A stretch of 64,000 nucleotides of DNA from Heliocidaris erythrogramma (GCA_025617745.1 CM046858.1:54662545-54726544), one strand, 5' to 3'; positions 1 to 12,079 are shown, numbered from the stretch's first letter. Notes: generated from the sequence alone by a model not told the origin. Numbers and translations are program-made.

Positions 1-40
1 TGCTATCAGTATTTATTGCACATGTTTGTCTCTTTTGCAG

Positions 41-378
41 GAACTTCTTCCAAAAGGATATGAATACAAGTTTCCTGAGAGCCCCACATATTCCAGTGTG
101 TCAGACTTCAAAGCTGTGATACGGACAACCATTGAAAATGAAGACAAAGCTGAACAATGGCGAAAAGATTGTCAGGAAAATTGTAAAATGACATGGAGAT
201 TGCAATCAGGAAAGGTTGCTAAAGGAAAGGTGAATGTGTACAAACGGTACTTTCAATGTCATCACAATACCATTCCTCGTTCTGTGAGTGCTGATAAGAG
301 GATGGCCTCAAAAAACACAAACTGCCCAGCTACAATGATCATCACGGTAAAGAGGACACAGTTCAAGAAGAAGTCACG
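41..378 (+). CDS. Probable internal exon; FAR1/WRKY-GCM-like zinc module
   Basis: An open frame is bounded by a good acceptor (pyrimidine run ending TTTTGCAG at 33-40) and a consensus donor (GTATGT at 379-384). The exon would be 338 bp, entering in phase 0 and leaving after two bases of a codon. It encodes about 112 residues, rich in Lys/Arg, with a basic half containing CHHNT and then NTNCPATMIITVKRT. That spacing of Cys/His followed by a CPA turn and a beta-strand resembles the FAR1/WRKY-GCM1 zinc-binding fold found at the N-terminus of MULE-transposase-derived and SWIM-type zinc-finger proteins. The family assignment is tentative. No other exon of the gene is visible, and a LINE lies 400 bp downstream. 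It could be a host gene or a domesticated/decayed Mutator-like element. Confidence 0.45.
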
Positions 379-778
379 GTATGTTTAAACTTCAATGTAT
401 GCACAACAGACAGACACAATACTAATAATGAAGATCTCACTTTTCCAATACTGTTGAAGATATTTGTATTTTCACAGAATGACACCCCCCCCCCCCCTCC
501 AAGTCTGTTTTTGATATGGACAATTCTTGGCATTGCAGAATGACATTTGTGCACTGTCATTTTTAAATTGAAATTTCTCTGGCATCTAGATTTCTGACAT
601 TTCAGTCATTTTAACAAATTATTTCTTATTTCTGGGATGATATTTTCCATTTTGACTGAAGATGATATCTGAAATCCAGTATATTTGCATATGCAAATGT
701 GCAATGGGGAATGACACCCACAGAAGTATTTTTTCTTTTCTTTTTCATTAAGGGATTAAAGGATTAATCTCTATTCAT
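379..778. other. Non-coding stretch (probable intron)
   Basis: AT-rich sequence with a C13 tract near 485-497 and a 16 bp palindrome at 683-698. No coding signal is seen. Confidence 0.4.
683..698. promoter_or_regulatory. Perfect palindrome of two octamer-type motifs
   Basis: ATTTGCATATGCAAAT reads the same on both strands and contains ATTTGCAT and ATGCAAAT, the POU/Oct octamer, in overlapping inverted orientation. The sequence is seen directly. Function as a POU site is inference, since AT-rich DNA can produce this by chance. Confidence 0.25.
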
Positions 779-1915
779 GTGGGATTAATAGAAAATCTAC
801 GCAATGGGATATTTTCACAGATCTGGTGCACTGCTATTGTTACTTGTGCTGGATTCAATAGTGCTACAAGAGTCCAGTTCAATAAATTTGATGCTGTATC
901 TACTCAGATCATCGGTTCATCACAAAACGATTCCAGGAAAGTACAACATGGAAAGCGTAGCTGCAGGTCTAAGCAGATGAAAGGTCTCATTCCTTCTACC
1001 AATCATGCAATTAAGGACAAATGCAGACTTTGTTTAATTAACGCTAGATCAGTCTGTAATAAAACAGCTATGTTAGTAGATCATCTAATTGATAATGATA
1101 TTGATGTCATGTGCATTTCTGAAACATGGCTGAGTAAATCAGATAGACACAATAAGGTTATTGGAGATCTTACTCCGGCTGGGTTTAAAATGTTTCATAC
1201 TCCTCGTTCTCAGGGTACAGGTGGTGGTCTAGCAATATTGTATCGTGACTCCATACTTTGTAGTTGTAGTAAATATGAAGCAACTAGTTTTGAGTGTCTC
1301 TGCTGTGACATGAAGTTTCAGGGGGTATCAAACGTTATTAAAATTATTATTTTATACCGACCTCCTTACAGCGTGAAGAATAGAATGTCTATAAATGTGT
1401 TCTTTGAGGAATTTTCTAACTTTTTCTCTCAAATGCTACTTTCAGTACAAAAGCTGGTTATAGTAGGAGATTTAAATATCCACATAGATGATATGACAAA
1501 CTCAGATAGTAAGCGTTTTGTTGAACTATTGGAGTCGTTTAGTTTGTGTCAGTTGGTCCAAGATCACACCCACGAAAGTGGTCATATATTAGACCATATT
1601 ATCACACTAGAAAGTGATAATATCGTTAGCAATGTTGAGGTCTCTTCATTCATCAGTGACCACGCAGCAATACATTGTAACCTAGAAGTTTGTAAACCAA
1701 AACTTCCAAAGAAAAAGATAGTTTATAGAAAGTATAAAGCCATAAATCATGATGTCTTCTGTAATGACATTAAAACATCTGAGTTAATAGTCAATCCTAA
1801 GTCAAGTGTTGAAGCTCTTGTTTCACAATATGAAACAGAGCTTCGAACCATTCTAGACCGATATGCTCCTCTTAAGGAAATTATAATGACCATTCGCCCA
1901 CGGACAGTGGTGTAG
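779..1915 (+). pseudogene. LINE APE-type endonuclease domain, truncated (CR1/L2-like)
   Basis: This frame encodes the apurinic-endonuclease-like domain that nicks target DNA for target-primed reverse transcription. Visible motifs in order are NARS at about residues 88-91, SETWL at 114-118 (catalytic Glu), GGGLAILYR at 148-156, YRPP at 193-196, GDLNIH at 230-235, LDHI at 271-274 and SDHAA at 293-297. The C-terminal linker stops at ITIRPRT-like residues, just where a CR1/L2-type ORF2 would continue toward the reverse transcriptase. The first in-frame ATG is at 977, and upstream residues have no clear homology. The copy is therefore cut at its 3' side and no RT follows. CR1/L2 affiliation is inferred from motif spelling. 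Confidence 0.8.
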
Positions 1916-4349
1916 TGGAGCGTATACGTAAAAAAGAAATTGGACTTTTTCGGGTATACGCGCGTATACTTAAAATGTAAAAATATATATAATAGGAAAT
2001 AAAAAGAAGAATTGTATGAAATTTATGAAAAATCGTCGAAATTCATACTCTGAGTTGTGTTCCACAGAATTAATTTGTGTTGGCGATCCATATACGCGAC
2101 AAACTTTTGACAAATCAAACTTGCAGTATGATTGCGTATTATTTTTTACGTACATCCGAACCATATCCGGCCGGCCGGGCCCGCGGCGCGCGTGTGATGT
2201 GCATGTGGCGGACGGCGTGTGCCCAGCCCGAGGCCACTGGCCGGCGCGTCTAGGTAGCAAGTGCGAGGCTAGCTGCTAGGCTAGGCGCGAGCTTGCTATA
2301 TGCTAGTCCTATATAGCTGCTAGGCCATCATCATTGCTCTTGCGCCGTACAAAATATAACGTTATTACATTTCTGGGTGCAACATCCCAATGCATAGGCC
2401 CTATAGTTTTGTTGCATAAGCACTTAGAATTGCAGAACTTTTTGAGGGATTTATTTCAAAGAACAATTCTAAACAAATATATTGTGTTCATATGTTGTTT
2501 CTCTGCAGTTTTCCTCAGTAAAATATCCAAATACTTTTGGATGTGCGTACATAATCAAGGCAATGTGAATGTTACATTGTATGAACTTCAAATACTCATC
2601 TTTGCACTTCTAAAACGAATTCAAGTCTCAAAAAGCACAACTCAGTTTTAATTAATTGTTAAACAGTTCGTTGTGTTCAATTACCAAAACTGCAATGTTT
2701 GCACATAAAAAAAAGTTTTTAAAATTTTTTATTAACATTGGGTATGTATCTTCATGAATATTTTGCTCAAGCTCCCAACAAAATGTATGAAATGAATAAA
2801 GATGTTGTGCACTTGTACATTGCTTGGAGGTGACAGTGTGTCTTATAAACATCTGTATTAACAATTAAATAATTACCTCATACACTTTATGATAGCACAA
2901 CCTTTACAGGTGATGAGAATTTGCCGAAACTAGAACTAGAAAATCATTATTATGACAGCGGTTTGATAATATTTGGATTAGTTTGTGCATTTTAGACATA
3001 ATGGTTGATGCAATGATTGGTCTGAAAATACTACTCACTAACCCTCACTAATGCTTGATGCTTTTTGCAAAAACTAAGATTTAATAATATTTTGATGTGA
3101 TATTTATTGTGAAAAAGATGCCTTTGAAATCGTGTTTATAATCAGGGCACTGTGAATGTTACACTGTCTAAACTACAAACTTACTACTTTCATTCACATT
3201 CTACAACTAATGCATAACTAATAAATGGTCAAATGACCAACTTCAGAGGTCAAATGGTCAAATAGAATTTTCCATGATAAGTACTGTATCTAAGGGCCCA
3301 AAGGTCAGGGGAAATGTACACCAGTAGTACTAGTGCTTATACTAGTGTTGAATTCATGAAAGATAACATTGCTACTACATGTATAGTTTATAACTTACAC
3401 TAAAAAAAAAAAAAATCATTTTAAAGGGTATAATACTGTAATGGACTAGATTGCAACAGTGTTAATGTCGTAGTCACACCAACGAAACCGACTCCATACC
3501 GACCGATGCTGCATCATTCAAAATAATGCAGTAGCTTTGATCGCTCTGGAGTCGGTCTCGTCGGTGTGACTGTGACATAAATCAGGGGTGGTCAATAGCC
3601 TATGTGTTAGTATGAGTGAGGATCCAAAGAATCAAAATCATTTTTGAAATCATGAAGGTATTTATAAAAATGAGTGAAGAGCTTGATAAGCACACTTATA
3701 GATTCTTATATTTTCTTTGTTATTTTTGCTCATAACTTTATCAAAATTAATTTATTTGACTCAAGAATTCTAACAGGTTATCCTCCTTTTAAACTGGTGA
3801 ATAATTTATCCCTCCCCCTGAAAGTTTTGTAATGGCAAACAGTGTTATATAGGCCCTTTAAGTGTCAAACTTGAGCCAACAAGTGTATTATAATAGTGCA
3901 AACTTCAATTTTGAGCTTCAGTTCATTCATTAAAAAATGGAGCAACTTACAATAACAACATATGGCTCTTTAATTTTTTAAGTCCTCTACCAATGCATAT
4001 GCTTGAACGTGTGGGTGTACATTGTGTGTGTGTGGGTGCGCGCATATGGGTGTGTGAATGTGTGCTCGTGCGTGGGTGCATGCATTGGCGTATCAAGGGG
4101 GTGTTTTGGGTGTTAAACAAGGACCCCCTTTTAATATTAATTTGTGTTAAAAGGAAAGTCCATCCTGAAAATAAGTTGGTCTTAATAAAAGAAACCAAAT
4201 TATAGAAACAGGTCAATGAAAGTTTGAAGGAAATCAGAAAAAAATAAGGAAGATGTGAATTTTTAAAGTTGTAATGGATCTGACACAAATTGGCATGAGA
4301 GCTGATATCTCATTCGCTCTGTACTAAAATATTGAAAAAAATTGTGTTT
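1916..4349. other. No gene recognised; GC island and hairpin only
   Basis: About 2.4 kb without a recognisable gene. A GC-rich patch (about 2165-2275) interrupts AT-rich DNA, a TG-rich stretch lies at 4021-4080, and 4088-4135 resembles the G-rich terminus of the hAT-like MITE family seen elsewhere. Short open frames here have no family features. Confidence 0.4.
3473..3570. repeat. 98 bp hairpin with 24 bp inverted arms
   Basis: The arm beginning GTCACACCAACGAAACCGAC (3473-3496) is complementary, with two mismatches, to 3547-3570. About 50 bp lies between the arms. It looks like a very small MITE or a solo transposon hairpin. No coding content. Confidence 0.6.
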
Positions 4350-4860
4350 AATTCAAATTCAAATTCAAATTCAAATTCGTATTTATTTCATTTCCAACAG
4401 AAAAAAGACAATGGCATTACAGATATTGTTACAGAAAATATATGTACAAATTCAATTTACCTTGATAAGTATAGAAGTACAAATGCACACTCTACATATA
4501 TAAATACATTATTATAATGAATTATTAAAATTCTTAATTTCTGAGGAAATGTGGGGATCCACTAAAAAGCAGTGCTTGTAATTTGTGGATCTTTTGTGCC
4601 TACGAAGACTTGGAAAACACAAAACAGTGTTACAGAACAACAAACAAACACGAAACGACAAGGAAAAGGAAAACAGATAAAAGAAAAAGGAACAGGAAAG
4701 ATGGGCAATGGGAAAGCAGGACAAATCATGACCGAAGAAGGAGGTAGTTATGTTGGTGATTCTGACAAGTTAAAATCATAAGACCAAATAGAAATTCAGT
4801 AAATTGAGCAGATGATGAAGACCCAAATGGAAAAATAATATACCAGCTGTTATTAGGTTA

Positions 4861-5835
4861 TTATTGTATATTATTATAAGATTTGAGCAAAAATATTTTT
4901 AGTTTTTTATTAAAAGAATTTAGGGAAGGACTACTTTTGATATCTTCACTTAAAAAGTTCCAAAATCTGGGACCATCGTACATAAATGTCTTCTTCGCTA
5001 ATAAAGTTCTAAAAAGGTGTAGATGAAACTCGTTTGACCGTCTTGTTGGGTAATCGTGAAATGACCGATTTTGGGGGAACATGGCATGAAATATATGTGG
5101 AAGGGTCTTTCTACTGTAGTTATACATATATTGTCCCAAATGAAATACATACAGATCATTTATTTTTAATAGTCTGCTATCAACAAATAACGGGTCTGTG
5201 TGTGAGAGTATAGCAGAATTGCAGATAATACGGAGGGACTTCTTTTGTAATAAAAGTAGTCTATTTATTAGAGTTTGTTGGGTATTGCCCCAAGCAAGTA
5301 TCCCATAATTCAGATAAGGTAAAATTAAAGATGAATAAAGCATCAATAGGGATGATGTCGGAAAATGAAATTTAAGTTTGTTTATTATGCCAATATTCCA
5401 TGAAATAATCTTGCACGTATTATCTATATGGTATTTCCACGAAAGTTTATTGTCAACAGTTACGCCTAGAAATTTAATAAATGAGACAACCTCTAAAGGG
5501 GTATCGTCAAACACTATATCCACAGGAAGTGTGTCTATAGAATTACTGAATAACATATATTTGTTTGTTTGTAGGTTGAGGGATAGTTTATTGGCTCTTA
5601 TCCATTGGGTGACTTTTTCAAGCTCAGTATTTACAACATTGACTAAAGTATTTGGATTCTTGTGGGAATAAAATAGATTAGAATCGTCTGTAAAAAGAAT
5701 AAACGAAAGGACATCGGATGATTTACAAAAGTCATTTATATAAATAATAAACAGTAAAGGGCCCAACAAACTGCCCTGGGGGACTCCACACTCCACACTC
5801 CACATGTTTTGCATATTGGATGCATGATCTTTCAA
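4861..5835 (-). pseudogene. LINE reverse transcriptase palm/thumb and C-terminal domain
   Basis: 324 codons in the same frame as the upstream RT segment. Motif [15 protein letters not shown] is at about residues 16-29, motif C is FTDDSNLF at 48-55 (both catalytic Asp kept, Ala replaced by Thr), and KFLGVTVDNKLSW follows in the thumb. The C-terminal region includes PYLNYGILAWGN, RLLLLQKKSLRII and YPTRRS...FHLHLFRT, typical of CR1/L2 ORF2 tails. It ends at TAA just before the 3' UTR. The RT is close to intact apart from the TAG at 5878. Confidence 0.9.
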
Positions 5836-5877
5836 AAATACGTACTGTCGTCTATTGGATAAGTAGCTCCTGAACCA

Positions 5878-6459
5878 CTAAAAGGCCTTCCCACGCACCC
5901 CATAATGAGAAAGTTTGAATAATAAGATGTCATGATTGATGGTGTCGAAGGCCTTGGAGAAGTCCAGGAAAATACCAACCAGATGAGAACATTTGTCTAA
6001 AGCATGCTCTACTTTGTCATGCTCTGTGTTATTTTTTTCTCTAAATCCAAATTGAAAGTTGGAAAAAATATTTTGAGTTTTTAAAAAGTTAACAGTTCTA
6101 CGATAAATAGCTTTTTCTAGAATTTTCGACAAGGAGGATAACAGAGAAATAGGTCGATAATTACTAACATTCAATTTGTCACCTTTTTTGTACAGGGGTA
6201 TGACCTTTGCAATTTTCATGTTATCTGTGACTTGTCCATTAAGTAACGATAGATTAAGAACATGTACTAAGGGATTAACAATTGAAGATATTACACCTTT
6301 TAAAATGAAATTATTAATATCATCATAACCGGGACTCTTTTTGTTGTTCAGACTAGATACAATATCAATGATATCTTCTTTGACGGCTTTTGCTAAACAA
6401 AATTTTCGAACATTTTTCAGGAAGGTGTCTTCAAGGGGACAAATTGAAAAAGAGTCCAT
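5878..6459 (-). pseudogene. LINE reverse transcriptase, fingers and motif A
   Basis: 193 codons of RT. KSPGYDDI lies at about residues 41-48, VIPLYKKGD at 86-94, YRPISLLSSLSKILEK at 101-116, FGFREKNNTEH at 138-147, and motif A IFLDFSKAFDTINHD at 163-177 with its catalytic Asp. The frame ends at a TAG (5878-5880). Reading on in the same frame gives WFRSYLSNRRQYV and then the next segment, so a single nonsense change separates the two halves. The upstream boundary at about 6460 is where the insert with inverted duplication begins. Confidence 0.85.
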
Positions 6460-8010
6460 CTCAGTATGATTTTTTTCCCGTTTTCAGGCTAAAAACGACA
6501 AACAAGGGAATAAAGAAAACAATAGAAGGATAATGCAAAGAAAAACATGAACTATAAAGAGAGAATAGAAGGGTAGGAAGGATGGAAGAAAATATGATGA
6601 AAGGAAACAAAGAATACAACAAAAGGAAAGTTGGAAAGTAAAAATAAGTGGATAAAAACAAATAATAACATAAAGAAAGATAGAGACATAAATAGAAATA
6701 AAGGATAAAGATATTAAGAGTAACATAAGGAAAGATAGAAGAGAAGATGATAATTTGAATAAAGGAATAACATAACGAAAGAAAAGATGAAAGGAAAACA
6801 AAATGATAGGATAAAAGCAAAGAATGTTTTAAGGGAAGTAAGTAAAGATGGGAAGCAGAAAATGATTTTAAAAAGAATAATATGAAAGATAGAAAGAGAA
6901 ATGATAGAAGGATAAAGATTAACGTGAGGAAGCTGGGGGAGAAAATGATAACAGGAAACAAAGAATATAACGAGAGGAAGGATGTAAAGATAATTGATAT
7001 AAGGATAAAAGCAAGAAATGACAAAATGATAAAAAGATAAATATAAACATGAAGAAAGGTGGAAGAGAAGATGATAAAAGGGAACAAAGAATAACAAAGT
7101 GAAGATGGAAAGCAATAAAAAAAAGAGGATAAAAAGAATAAATATAAACAGTAACATTATGAAAGATGGAAAACAAAATGATAAAAGCAATAAAACAATA
7201 ACGTAATGAAAGGAAAGGTGGAAAGAAAAAAATAATAAAAGGATTAAAAGCAACTGAATTAGTAATTACGCGATGCGTAATATATGTCCCCGCCAGAAGT
7301 GTAGATCTGTGGAATGGCTGTTAATTTATGTAATTTCTGATAGAACCTTGAAGATAAATGTGAGAAATGAATTATCAAATTAATGTTTTATGATTATAAA
7401 TGCATTTTCTGTTGATTTTGAATAAATTAGAATAAATTTGCATAATTAATGAATTTCAAAATTCTGTGTAGAGGTTTGACAGCCCCTACCCAGCCCTAGT
7501 AAAACAATCAGATTCAAAATACGGTGTGAAATAGAGGAGAAGTAGCATTTTTCGTCGATTTTTGAATAAATTTGCATAAATTTGCATAATTGATGAATTT
7601 CATGAATTTGTGTAGAAGTTTGGAAGCCCCCACTCAGCCCTATCAGCTAAAACAATCAGAATCAAAATCGGCCAAGAAATGACGGAGAAGTAGCATTTTC
7701 TAACTTTTTGAGCACACACGGACGGACGGACGGACCTTTTGTTGTATTCTTTGTTTCCTTTCATTATATTTTCTTCCATCCTTCCTACCCTTCTATTCTC
7801 TCGTTATAGTTCATGTTTTTCCTTGCATTATCCTTCTATTGTTTTCTTTCTTCCCTTGTTTGTCGTTTTTAGCCTGAAAACGGGAAAAATAATACTGAGA
7901 TGGACTCTTTTTCAATTTGTCCCCTTGAAGACACCTTCCTGAAAAATGTTCGAAAATTTCTACCAACGCGACGCGACGTTACCCGACTGTTTAGCAAAAG
8001 CCTCTTTGAC
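6411..8010. repeat. Inverted duplication around a purine-tract insert in the LINE
   Basis: About 6411-6625 is the reverse complement of about 7735-7965. Both arms include the LINE/insert junction, because the LINE sequence encoding the start of the RT segment appears in both orientations, next to the same non-LINE sequence. Between the arms lie about 600 bp of purine-rich quasi-repeat (6625-7250) and two diverged copies of a roughly 150 bp repeat (about 7420-7560 and 7560-7700) ending in (GGAC)n. A 27 bp filler (about 7963-7989) separates the right arm from resumed LINE sequence. The large frames on the minus strand here are Phe/Leu/Ser low-complexity shadows. Confidence 0.7.
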
Positions 8011-8048
8011 TATAGGAATGAAAAAAATAGAATTGGGATTAGGTGTGC

Positions 8049-8485
8049 CTAGGTATTCAGAAAAATGTTTGGCTGAAGGAGGAATCCTTCAGCTAAATTT
8101 ACTCCTATAGAAGAAAAATAGTTGTTAAAAGCATTGACGACATTTTCAGGATCTTCAACAATGTCATCATTATACCTAATTTTAGTTATTTCTGATTTGT
8201 TATTGGATAAGTTCATTGCTTGTTTTAAAATCTTCCAAGTGTTTTGAATATCGTTCTTATATAAAGCTAACTGGTTCGCAAAGTATCTTTTCTTTGCTAA
8301 TCGTATTGTTTTAGTTAAAATATTTTTATATCTGGTATATCTAGCCTTTGCTTGTTCAGTGCCTTTCATTTTAAATTTATAGTATAAGTTGTTTTTTCTG
8401 TTAATAGAACGTAAAAGTGATTTAGAAATCCATGGAAGTCTCCGTGATTTTTTGTAGGTGGTTCGTTTGTCTTTAACTTCAGGAA
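8049..8485 (-). pseudogene. LINE linker between endonuclease and RT
   Basis: One frame is open from about 8485 to 8049, through the Lys/Arg-rich KSRRLPWISKSLLRSINRKN, then ARYTRYKNILTK, KRYFANQLALYKND, TWKILKQAMN and FNNYFSSIGVNLAE. This succession (PWIT/S, YKxYRN, WKxIN, FNxYFxxIG) is the standard connector of CR1/L2-like ORF2 proteins before the RT fingers. It leads on the minus strand to IFFIPIVKEAFAK-type residues at about 8030-7990, after which the reading is broken by the inverted-duplication insert. Confidence 0.7.
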
Positions 8486-8502
8486 TGTGAATATGTAGTT
8501 GA

Positions 8503-9119
8503 TTAATATGTATATGTTATGTTAAGGAAATTATTAAAACATAAATTTACGTCATTAGTATTATAAACACACGACCAGTCAGAAGAGTCTAAAGAAGCTC
8601 TAAGACTGGTAATGTTTTCATTGGTAGGTCTCCGTCTTGATGGTCTGTGAGGGGTGTTTAATGAGTGCTTAAGGGTAAAATGTGACATAATTGGATAATG
8701 GTCCGTTATATCGGATAGAATTACAAAGAGTCCGGGGTTGGAAGAGTATTGCAAAAAATATTATCAATAAGGATGGAAGAATGATTTGCCATGCGAGTAG
8801 GTTTCGATATCAAAGGCAAGAACGAGGCAGTCAAAGATATTTCAAGAAATTCATGGGATATATTATTATTATGATGTTTCAGTATATCAATATTGAAATC
8901 TCCCATTATGAAACCGTCTTTGTTTACGAAGTGTGGATTTTTGAGTAAATCTGTAAGGTACACTAGGAAATAATTTGAGTTGGAACATGGAGGTCTATAC
9001 ATAATGCCTATAATTATATTTTTAGTATCCGGAACATTAATTTCAATAAAAAGTGACTCTACTATTTCGTTCATTGTATTAATTTCATTAATAATTGTGT
9101 AGTCGTACTTGTGTGACAC
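8503..9119 (-). pseudogene. LINE endonuclease, middle and C-terminal part
   Basis: Two overlapping frames (9119-8721 and 8754-8503) together carry the rest of the endonuclease. The first has IIIGIMYRPP, then GDFNIDIL (catalytic Asp/Asn), then the ILIDNIFCN strand. The second has SDITDHYPIMSHF (the catalytic SDH position, here TDH) followed by the basic linker and DSSDWSCVYN. The overlap between 8754 and 8721 requires a frameshift. This is an inactive copy. Confidence 0.75.
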
Positions 9120-9180
9120 GAAAAATGCAACACCTCCGCCAGATCTGTTGTTCTATTATTGACAAGATGATCATAACCAT

Positions 9181-9588
9181 CTAATGAAAAGGGTAGGTTG
9201 GATTCACAGGATAAGTTTCTGTAAGTTCTATTATGGAAAACGACTGTTTAGATGGATTATCTAATAACAATTGAAATTCTTCGAAGTGTTTATTTAAGCT
9301 TCTAATGTTTAAGTGTAATAGAGAAAATGTATCTTTTGCAAATTGTTTGGCGAGGTTTTTAAATTGAGACGCAGTTACATAGTCAGATGAAGGGCTTTGA
9401 ATTTGGTCATGATCAGGGTGAAAGTCGAAAACTTCTGTTGCTGAGTTTATATTGTTAACTACAAAATGGTTATACGCTACATCAGTTGAAGTATTATCAT
9501 TCGTGTGATTTGTTGATGAAGTGTTTAATAAATCAAAAAGGTCATCATCATTTAAAGAATGGAATGGCGCATCTGCTAAGTTGGCCAT
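9181..9588 (-). pseudogene. LINE ORF2 start: N-terminus and beginning of endonuclease
   Basis: The frame starts at an ATG (9588), passes through a polar Asn/Asp/Ser/Thr-rich leader, then reaches SLLHLNIRSLNKHF, the canonical first strand of LINE endonucleases with its Asn. FSIIELTETY follows at the SETW position, with Glu retained but Trp replaced by Tyr. The frame is lost at about 9181, and the next endonuclease segment continues in other frames (RSGGGVAFFVSHK around 9110-9145). The leader could be the true ORF2 start because an ATG is available and upstream sequence loses coding character. Confidence 0.65.
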
Positions 9589-10488
9589 AGAAGTACAGTC
9601 AAAATCTCAAAATTATATTGCATTTTCGGCTTTAGATTTATAGCAGTAAGCAAGGAATTGGGCGGTAGTACAGTCCTGCAAGAAAACACACATACGACAG
9701 TTTTACATGTGAACAAGTACAGATACAAAAACACTTGAATACAGAGAATTGAACACTGACACCATACAACAGAAAAAAGATTGCAAGAAGGACTTGACAC
9801 AAAGAAAGAAAGAAAAAGTACATGTAGGTATAAGTAGAGACAGCAAAGCACAGAAGTCTTCGTAGGCAGAGCGAACGAACGAGCAAATGAACAATAGTGG
9901 AACATCTCAGCATGTTCCTGGCGAGACGCCCAATAAATATAACTCATAATAATAATATAGGAAAACCGCTCAAAATGCACTCATTGTAAAAAAAAAAAGT
10001 ATACATGAATGTAAACAGGCTAATGGAAAGCTTGATATTACTTGTAATAATATTATTAAGTATCGATTCAAAACACTTGGGAAAATTAAATACAGGTGGA
10101 TAAAACTAGTGTCATATTTTTCTTTAAAGCATGCAATGAATCAGAACAATGTGGGAAAAAGAAACAAAAACAAACAAAGTAAGTCAACGTTGCACGTAAA
10201 GTTTGAACGAGAAATAGAATATGCACCTATAAGAATTGAAATAAAGGTAGATATAAATACAAAGGCAAATGCGAAAGAATGGAACAGATAAATAAGAAAG
10301 TCATGCAAATGTTACATCGAAACTGAGCAAAGGTACATGCAAGGACTGATACACTATGATATCAGAATATAAAAACAAAAACGCAAGAACACAGAGCCTC
10401 GCAGACTCAGCCCCTCCGGGCAGCGAGCATGCATGGCGCTGCGCAGTTGGGAAACAAAAAAAGCCAGTGAAGGACGGAAGAGGAGAGG

Positions 10489-10538
10489 AAGAAGAAGAAG
10501 AAGAAGAAGAAAAAAAAAAAAAAAAAAAAAAAAAAAAC
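10489..10538. repeat. (GAA)n microsatellite followed by A tract
   Basis: About seven GAA units run into an A27-28 homopolymer. It is a low-complexity tract inside a GC-richer segment (10390-10730). Confidence 0.85.
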
Positions 10539-10769
10539 GCCACGCCTCGCCGTCGAGACCCGTCAAGACCGAGTCAGCCGACCCATTCTCACTAAATAAG
10601 TGGCTCATTTCAGAGGCGGAGGAACACCGGGCCAGGACAGCGGGACCGGAGGGGCACCTTTCGTTGGCCAAACAAAAGGCGCATCCCCACCTCCACCGTC
10701 CAAGCCCGCCGCTCCGCCGCCCCTGACTCATTTACTGTACACACGATAATAATAAGTTTAACTAATTGA

Positions 10770-11090
10770 GAATTCAAATATTAAAAGGTGAAAGCATGCA
10801 ACCAAGACAATTACACATTGCGAACCTCTTGGGGATTCAAAATGAAAGGGTGAATGCATGCAAGACAATTTAACATTGAGTATGTTCAACTTAATTTAGA
10901 ATCAAAATGAAAGGGTGAAAGCATGCAAGACAATTACACTTTGAAAATTTACATATGAAAATGATGAAAGCACGCAAGAAAATTTAACATTGAATAGTTT
11001 AACTTGAGAATTTACGAATGAAAAAGGTGAAGGCATGCAAGGAAATTTAACAGTGAGTATAGTCTCGGTTGAGAATTTACATGTACAAAT
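10770..11090. repeat. Degenerate ~62 bp minisatellite, five copies
   Basis: The core GAAAGCATGCAAGACAATTT recurs near 10790, 10852, 10917, 10967 and 11030 (one unit shortened). It is followed each time by AACATTGA-like and GAATTTACA-like blocks. Spacing is about 62, 65, 50 and 63 bp. Units are diverged, so the array is old. Confidence 0.6.
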
Positions 11091-12079
11091 GAACTGATGA
11101 CTGATGTATTTCTCTTTTGTGCCAGTTTTCTTCTGGAGTGGGTACCCCTTGTTGGAAAATTGCTGAAGATTATCATTAATAAAAGGACATTGAAGAATGC
11201 TTTACCCAAGAAAGCCCCGAGATTAAAACGGATTATTGCTAGCTGTACCATAACCTGTCAATTACTTGATTACAAAAGATCAGTTTCAAAGTGAGACACA
11301 ACTATTTAAAACAAGGCAAGACCTAAAGAATTATAACTCGTGATTGACAGGAGTTTCAGGTACGTTGAAACTGCTAAAAAGTCAAACAATTATAAGAACA
11401 TACATATGAGTATTGGATATATGCTTTTAGACAACCCCTTAATGGAACTGACTATATTCCTACATCTATTCACCTTACCTAGAAAATTGAAATTTTGAAA
11501 TATTTTGTTCAGAGCAAATGGGATATGAGCTCGCATGTAGCATTACAGAATTGCCAATTTGTAGTGATCGATCACAACTCCAAAAATCCATGACGTTCTT
11601 ATCGGATTTTCCTTTCACTGATCTGTTCCTGTCATTTTTCTGCTTTGATTAAGATCAACTTATTTTCAAGGACCCCTTTTTAGCAGTGCTGATAACCCTT
11701 TTTATGCTTGTCAGAGAATTTTAGAGTAAACAACACCCCCCCCCCCCTTAAAAAATCCGGGATATGCCACTGTGTGTGTGTGATTGAACGAGTGTGTGTG
11801 TGTTCTAGTATGTTGTGTGTCTTAAACTCACTAACAAAGCACAAAAAACATCAAGCACCACCCCCCCCCCCCCACACACACACCAACGTACCCTTAAATA
11901 CATATTCGGGTTTAAAACACTAACTTTTGTCACCAGAACTGGGGACTTCCAAAAGAGGGAGAAAATGTGATTTAGTTGGTTATGTAATGACCCAGGTGCG
12001 TTGCTATGTCAGGGAATAAATCAACTATTCAAATAGGCATACATGAAGCTCCCAGTTATGGTTGAAATAAACATAAGCA

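Larger units (their letters stand above)
4350..9990 (-). mobile_element. Nearly full-length CR1/L2-like LINE, interrupted
   Basis: Read on the minus strand, the order is an N-terminal region and endonuclease (9588-8503), a linker (8485-8049), an insertion (about 6470-7990), the reverse transcriptase and C-terminal domain (6459-4861) and a 3' UTR (4860-4350). The 3' end is a short tandem repeat, seen as (ATTCAA)n on the plus strand at 4350-4378. A microsatellite tail instead of poly(A) is typical of CR1/L2 elements. The 5' boundary is uncertain and is placed near 9990. Several frameshifts and one in-frame stop show that it is dead. Confidence 0.8.

Noticed and set aside
779-976. Upstream part of the endonuclease frame as a distinct ORF1
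   Set aside because: No zinc knuckle, coiled coil or RRM is visible, and there is no ATG before 977. Probably 5' flank read in frame.
6461-7253. Long hydrophobic Phe/Leu/Ser frames resembling membrane proteins (also 15467-16184 and 17488-18208)
   Set aside because: They are translations of polypyrimidine quasi-repeats, open in several frames at once. No real protein signature.
10356-10731. Lys/Glu-rich or Arg-rich protein
   Set aside because: Produced by the (GAA)n/A tract. Frames on both strands open through it, with no domain on either side.
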